A stretch of 64,000 bases of DNA from positions 925,454-989,453 of the forward strand of contig NW_019775569.1 in NCBI RefSeq assembly GCF_001039355.2, given 5' to 3'. The DNA comes from Lingula anatina. Taxonomy: Eukaryota; Brachiopoda; Lingulata; Lingulida; Lingulidae. The stretch's first letter is position 1. Each line of letters starts with the position of its first letter. Below the pieces are notes generated by a model. It saw nothing but the letters and a program-made list of their open reading frames with translations. It searched no databases and had not been told where the DNA came from. Position numbers and translations under genes: made by a program. Positions 59,301 through 64,000 of this stretch are shown one piece after another.

Positions 59301-62300
59301 AATTTATAATTTTTAAAAATATTTTTCATTTCATTTGTACATTTCAAGGGACTTCATTAGCGGAAATCGTCAGCGGGAGATCGTGAACGATCTGAGCGAG
59401 ACAAGAAAGCAATAATGGTAATCTTTATTACAGCTCTTAATATTGCTCTTTTGTTCTGTTACTGAAGTCTCTACTGTTAACAATGCTATTGAGCGCCTCA
59501 GCAAAACTACCGATCGCTATCTCACACCGAATACTGCGGTAAAGAAACAACAGCCCGACATTACAACTTTTAATAGATTCTCCTGTTATCTGAATGAATG
59601 GATATGACGATGTTGTTTAGCGTCCTAAACTAACTGTACTGATCGTTATCTTGCACCTTGGGCCGCACACGTAGTACTCAGGTAAAGGTACGCTAGGGCA
59701 ACATTGCCGACTGTTAGCGCTAGAATAGCCCGGTGGCCGATTTTAAGGTGTACGAAAATTCACGAAATCAAGATTGCGCAAAATTGCTTACTGGCCGAAA
59801 TTCATGGTCCAGAAAAAACTCCAGACGGCCGATTTTAAGATCGTTTGAAATTCAAGAGCCGTTCGAAATTCATGGCACTTTACCGTAATTTGTTTTCTGT
59901 TAAGCAGAGAATAACTACACAGTTTAATTTACATATTTCTTCCAGGCCTTGCCAATATACATGCACATACGTGTTTTAGTGTCATCCTACCTCTTTATGA
60001 CAGGCTTCGGACACTTTTTTTATTTCTGGAAGAAGGGTGATTATGGCCTGTTTAGACTGTGCCAGGTGAGACCTTACTCAAATTTCAATTAAACAATTAC
60101 TGGTTGATAATTGAACAGCTTCTCATTATAATTTTAATTGGGCAAGGAGATCAGTCTGGTAACTTTGTAACTTGATAGAGGACAGTGCTTTTCAGTCTTA
60201 GGGCGACACGTGATGCACAGAAATAACAGTTTGCACACTAATATTATGCTAGTTTTACTAATTAAGCAAGATGTTTTCATTTTACTCGGCAAATGACAGC
60301 AAACATATGTATATACAGCAGCCTTTCTGTAAACTCCATTATTGATGTATATAGAGATGTTTATGTTAGATGGACATTAATTTCATTACTTAACTCAACA
60401 GAAGTTTTTGCATAATAAATGACATGTATTGTGTTTGGTAAATAAGATGAAATGAACATCCATAAAATCTGTTCGAAGATGAGATTTATTAGACAGTCAA
60501 ATTGTTATTATTTGAGGCAGATTCATTGTTATTTTACAAGACAAAACTCAGACCAGAGAGACAGTAAATTTCCAGTATGACAGCTTGTTTGTTTGACCAA
60601 TTTAATACAACACTGGCCTCTTGAGTTAAAGGCGATATGGATAATTTTACAGATCATTCAAAAGATTCATTGTTGGGTGAATGTGAATAATATCAAAACA
60701 ATGTGAAGAGGATTATGGATGGTCAAATTCAAATTTCAATATTTTCAGCATTTTTCTCTTTGTTCATGGTAATAGCAACATTATTTAGATGTTTACAGTG
60801 CCTCGAGTTAGGGGAGTAAAAGAAAGGTTTAGCTGCTGAGTTCTAGGCTTTTGCTTTCAGTGTGGTCGCAGGTGCAGACACGGTCTCTTCTCCTGCAAAA
60901 CAAGAAACAACAGTTTGCATCGTATCTGTGAAGTAAGTTAGTTTGTGCTTGGTTCACACTAGATGTAGACATGTCTTGGGTTTTGAATTTGGACAAGATT
61001 TTCAAATGTCAAAACTGCATGAACTGGACTACAGGAAAGTGCCTTTGTTAAAAGACAGAACATGTTTTGCTATTTTACCAATTTGGCTCCAGAATATTAG
61101 TTTCTTTGAAAAAAAACTACCACTTTTCTATGATTTATCAATGTTGAATTAATTCTTTAAGAGCACATACAACCTAAAACTTAATCAACCAAAGACGGCT
61201 TCAAAACTTACCTTTAGTTGACTTATCAGCTTGGCTATCTGATTAAATCTCCCATACGGCATCTCAGCAGCCAAAGTTTTGGTTGGCCAAGTCAGTGTAA
61301 CATGTAGATTGTGGTACTACTGTTAGGCCTAGGCTATGCTGTAGGATCCAAATTTATGGGGACATGTAGAAGTATATATGTTCTTCCATGTTACCTGCAG
61401 CTTTGGGATTACAGTAGTACCACAGTGTGGACTGGTGAGGGATATTGTTGCCATAGAAACCTACCAAGCAATGGCTCAGTAACCAATTCACATGTTTTAT
61501 TACAAACTAACTTGCTTCAGAGGCAGAGCATGCTTTGTTTCTTGTTGATGTGTTATGTATTTGTTTAAGTCTGTATTTTTGTACATTCAGGGTTTATGTA
61601 AGGGAGACCCTTGTTTGACACAGCATATGATAACCACTGTAAAAATTGACTTCTGTCTGAAGGGAAATTATATGAATAATGGAGATAAAGATGGATTCTT
61701 GATTTTGTCTACAATTCACCTGATCAAAACCCTGAATGTGCCCATGTGTGATATGTCATTTTGTTTGTGATTGCTTGAAACTCTGTCAGTCTTGATGAAT
61801 TCTGATGTTCAGATTAATAAGTCAAGAGGGTATTTGTGGTAATTTAAAATTTTAAGAGCATCACTGAAATATTGTTAAATCAATAGTAGCTATACTGGTT
61901 TAGGTAAATGTTAACTGTTTCAATTCGCCATGTGTAGAAAAGGTTTGCATCATTTATGGTATGAAATACCTTTTTGGAAGATAACACACGTATATATATA
62001 TATATAAGGTGAAACAGAATAGTATGATTGTTTAAATCATTTTGAATTTCAGGATTTCACTGCATTCAGCTTTAACAAGTCATGTGCTGTCCCATTCTTT
62101 GACCTTTGCTTTAGTTTTGCCCAAATATTTAAGCTCCCTATCCTTGCAATCTGTGTTAAACATTTTAAAATTTAATGTTGAATAGAAAATTAAACATTTC
62201 ATGAAAAACTTCACTTTTTAGTTGTTATTTATCCAGAACACTGCTGGTTTGAATAATTTTCAAGAATCCACTTAATTTAACAGTGTGGAGCAGTAGGATT

Positions 62301-63789
62301 GTAGTAGGATGTAAGTATGCCATAGAACTTGAACCACAGGGAATCTCATCACTATTATTATTCCATTTCAGGTACTCTTCCGCATGAACCTACTAGTGGT
62401 GGTGCTATGTTTTGTGATGAATAGGCCATATCAGTTCTACTACTTCGTCCCCTTGGTCTCTTTCTGGTATATTGTTGTTTATATCACCATGGCGATATGG
62501 CCACAGGTAACAGAGGCCAAAACTGAAAGTAAGTGAATATGTTTTCCTACCAGCTGGTGAATAGAATCTTAGGTTTAATTTGGTATTTATTAAACAAACT
62601 TTCCTAAGATATTTTTCTTGTGACATTTTATTCATTTTATGAAAAATTTAACTTTCTGTTAAGTTGAAAACTGACTTGATTGAACTTATGCCCTTTTAAA
62701 ATAATTTGAGAAACTTAAAGGACTGCCCTTGCCTAAGACATATGAATTGTCATACTTAAAAAAGTATTCAACTTCTCATTTTTAGGTCATAGAAGACACT
62801 ATTTATACATGATATTAAAGTTTGTAGTCTTGGTAGCTGTGATATCCTTGCTTTATCTCTCAGAGGTAAGGTTACAAAGAGATTTCATTATATATGGGCT
62901 TAGCTCAGACTACTTAAATCGTATAGCCAGTTTGTAAAGTTGACTAAAATTCAACCTGGTCCATTTTATGAAATGTGTTTCAGTTCAGTTGTTCTTTGAC
63001 AGACTGTAATTATTATTGTTGTTATCCAAAGGTTTGCATAATTGTATATTTAAAGAAAAGAGAGAGGCTTCCCGTTCTACACAATTAAAAAAAAATTGGT
63101 TAAAACTATCAGTTTTGCTGAAAGTATTTTGCTATGGATTGGAATATCTAAAAAGGGAGACATTGTTTAATTTTAACTTCTTGCAGATATAAAGATGTAT
63201 TTCAGTCAAATGATGATTACTTTTTAGTCTTCTACCTTTATCTATTTTGCAGGTCTTCTTCGAGAAATTGTTCTTGTCTCGACCATTTAAGCCACTGTTT
63301 GTTCTATCAGATGACTCAATCCACGAGTGGAGGTTCAGATGGGAATTAGATCGTTTTGTGAGTGGTTGCCATAGTTACTTTATTGGACTTTACTGAAAGG
63401 AATAGTACTTTCTTTTTTGTCCTGAAATTCCCATCATCTTTTCAAATAGTCTGTTTTAATGTTTCTTTATGTTATTTTCAGTGATTTTTTGTCTAAAATT
63501 TCACAAACCTGTCACTTGAACTTTAAAAATTAAGCTTTAAAGCAAAATAAATTGTTTTTGGTAATCCAGAATTTGAAAACCTGAAAAATGATTATCACAT
63601 AAGAAAAAATGTGTTTCAAATATGTTGATTTCATGTAACTTCTTTCAGAGTGTGACATATGGGATGATATTTGCTTTTGGTTACCTTGTTCTAAAAAAGA
63701 TGGAACTTATAGATGACACCAACCATCAAACCTTGTTCTCACGGGGAGTTTGTTGGGTTGTTGTTTTACTATCACTCATAGGTTTAGCG
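53819..63789 (+). CDS. CASD1: CASD1 glycan O-acetyltransferase, twelve internal exons (both ends missing)
   Basis: Exons: 53819-53924, 54431-54555, 54887-54951, 55527-55598, 56989-57097, 57407-57515, 57849-57938, 59946-60065, 62372-62528, 62786-62865, 63253-63357, 63649-63789. All phases match, giving about 426 residues. The first exon ends the luminal SGNH acyl-esterase-fold domain ([10 protein letters not shown], then DGLHI with the conserved Asp and His). After [14 protein letters not shown] a chain of membrane helices begins. [20 protein letters not shown] and [20 protein letters not shown] are hallmarks of the Cas1p acyltransferase membrane domain. Vertebrate CASD1 O-acetylates sialic acid in the Golgi. 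Exon 55527-55598 adds a Ser/Thr/Pro cytosolic loop. The N-terminal exons with the SGNH serine are absent (join at 53343), and the gene runs past 64000. Confidence 0.92.
55599..56988. other. CASD1 intron with an ATT microsatellite
   Basis: A pure (ATT)n tract of about 35 bp lies at 56271-56305. The rest of the 1.4-kb intron shows no coding signal. Confidence 0.7.
58294..59887. mobile_element. Transposon E2 with inverted termini
   Basis: TACGGTAATGTGCCATGAAT at 58294 is matched by the reverse complement of the right end at 59861-59887 with one mismatch over 27 bp. Both ends start with TA. The interior contains E1-type repeats (GAGATCGTTCGCAATCCGAG at about 59079, and 59350-59410) and the TTTTTAACCCTCC block at about 59274. 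A single-N join at 58366 interrupts its left end. It lies in the CASD1 intron between 57938 and 59946. No transposase is present. Confidence 0.75.
60066..62371. other. CASD1 intron
   Basis: AT-rich intron of 2.3 kb with a short TA microsatellite at about 61990-62006. I see no additional exon that fits the phase-0 junction between its neighbours. Confidence 0.5.
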
Positions 63790-64000
63790 GTGAGTTAAAA
63801 AAAATCTATTTATCCTAAAATGATGACGGCATAAGCATTAGTTGTACTTTTAAGTACAAACATCGAAATTTATTATTTCCCACTAATTCAAAATGTTGTC
63901 ATGATTAATTTTGTAATATGATACTGCATTATTTAGCCCCTGCTAAAAGATTGTTTCAGTATTTGTTTAGAAATGTAGGATAGATAAAAAACATTATGTA

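Noticed and set aside
60943-61770. Three plus-strand ORFs of 69-85 codons in a CASD1 intron
   Set aside because: They have no recognisable domain and no splice junction that keeps frame with flanking CASD1 exons, which already join directly in phase 0.
1-64000. tRNA, rRNA, CRISPR arrays or bacterial-type operons
   Set aside because: None is visible; the gene structure is that of an intron-rich animal genome.

Overview
This is an AT-rich, intron-dense animal nuclear scaffold. Short exons (16-150 nt) sit among long introns that carry microsatellites and TA-flanked DNA transposons. The gene set (SUEL-type lectin receptor, SAM/SH2 adaptor, ZIP13, CASD1, CCDC122) and the base composition fit a marine invertebrate. 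I favour a lophotrochozoan such as a bivalve or brachiopod, but I cannot name a species.

Layout. At 330-1153 (-) is the 5' part of an unidentified gene, head-to-head with a CCDC122-like coiled-coil gene at 1519-14033 (+). A CRE-containing promoter region lies between them. A complete six-exon minus-strand gene (4517-9573) is nested inside CCDC122 intron 3. It encodes a 590-residue single-pass receptor: SUEL lectin domain, CUB-like domain, Asp/His block, mucin-like stalk, membrane helix, and a tail with three YxN motifs and one YxxP motif. At 15206-44360 (+) is a 20-exon gene for a 658-residue SLP-76/BLNK-family adaptor: N-terminal SAM, tyrosine/proline-rich centre, C-terminal SH2. Stretch 44361-49896 has no gene that I can support. 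At 49897-51744 (-) are the last three coding exons of a ZIP13 (SLC39A13) zinc transporter. At 53819-63789 (+) are twelve internal exons of a CASD1 glycan O-acetyltransferase, which runs off the window.

Functional picture. The receptor tail resembles a LAT-type docking tail, and the adaptor two genes away carries SLP-76-type YxxP sites and an SH2 domain. A link between them is a hypothesis. CASD1 and ZIP13 are, by family, secretory-pathway membrane proteins.

Mobile DNA. Three copies of one transposon family (termini TACGGTAA, shared internal repeats) lie at 20819-23612, 52504-53342 (truncated) and 58294-59887. A separate TA-flanked element with about 155-bp inverted ends is nested in the first and carries a fragment resembling a promoter and first exon.

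Assembly cautions. There are gaps at 17528-18006 and 34077-35067, and single-N joins at 29944, 51557, 53343 and 58366. A 1.15-kb segment containing one adaptor exon is present on both sides of the second gap and looks like an unmerged haplotype. The 5' exons of both ZIP13 and CASD1 are missing around the 53343 join.
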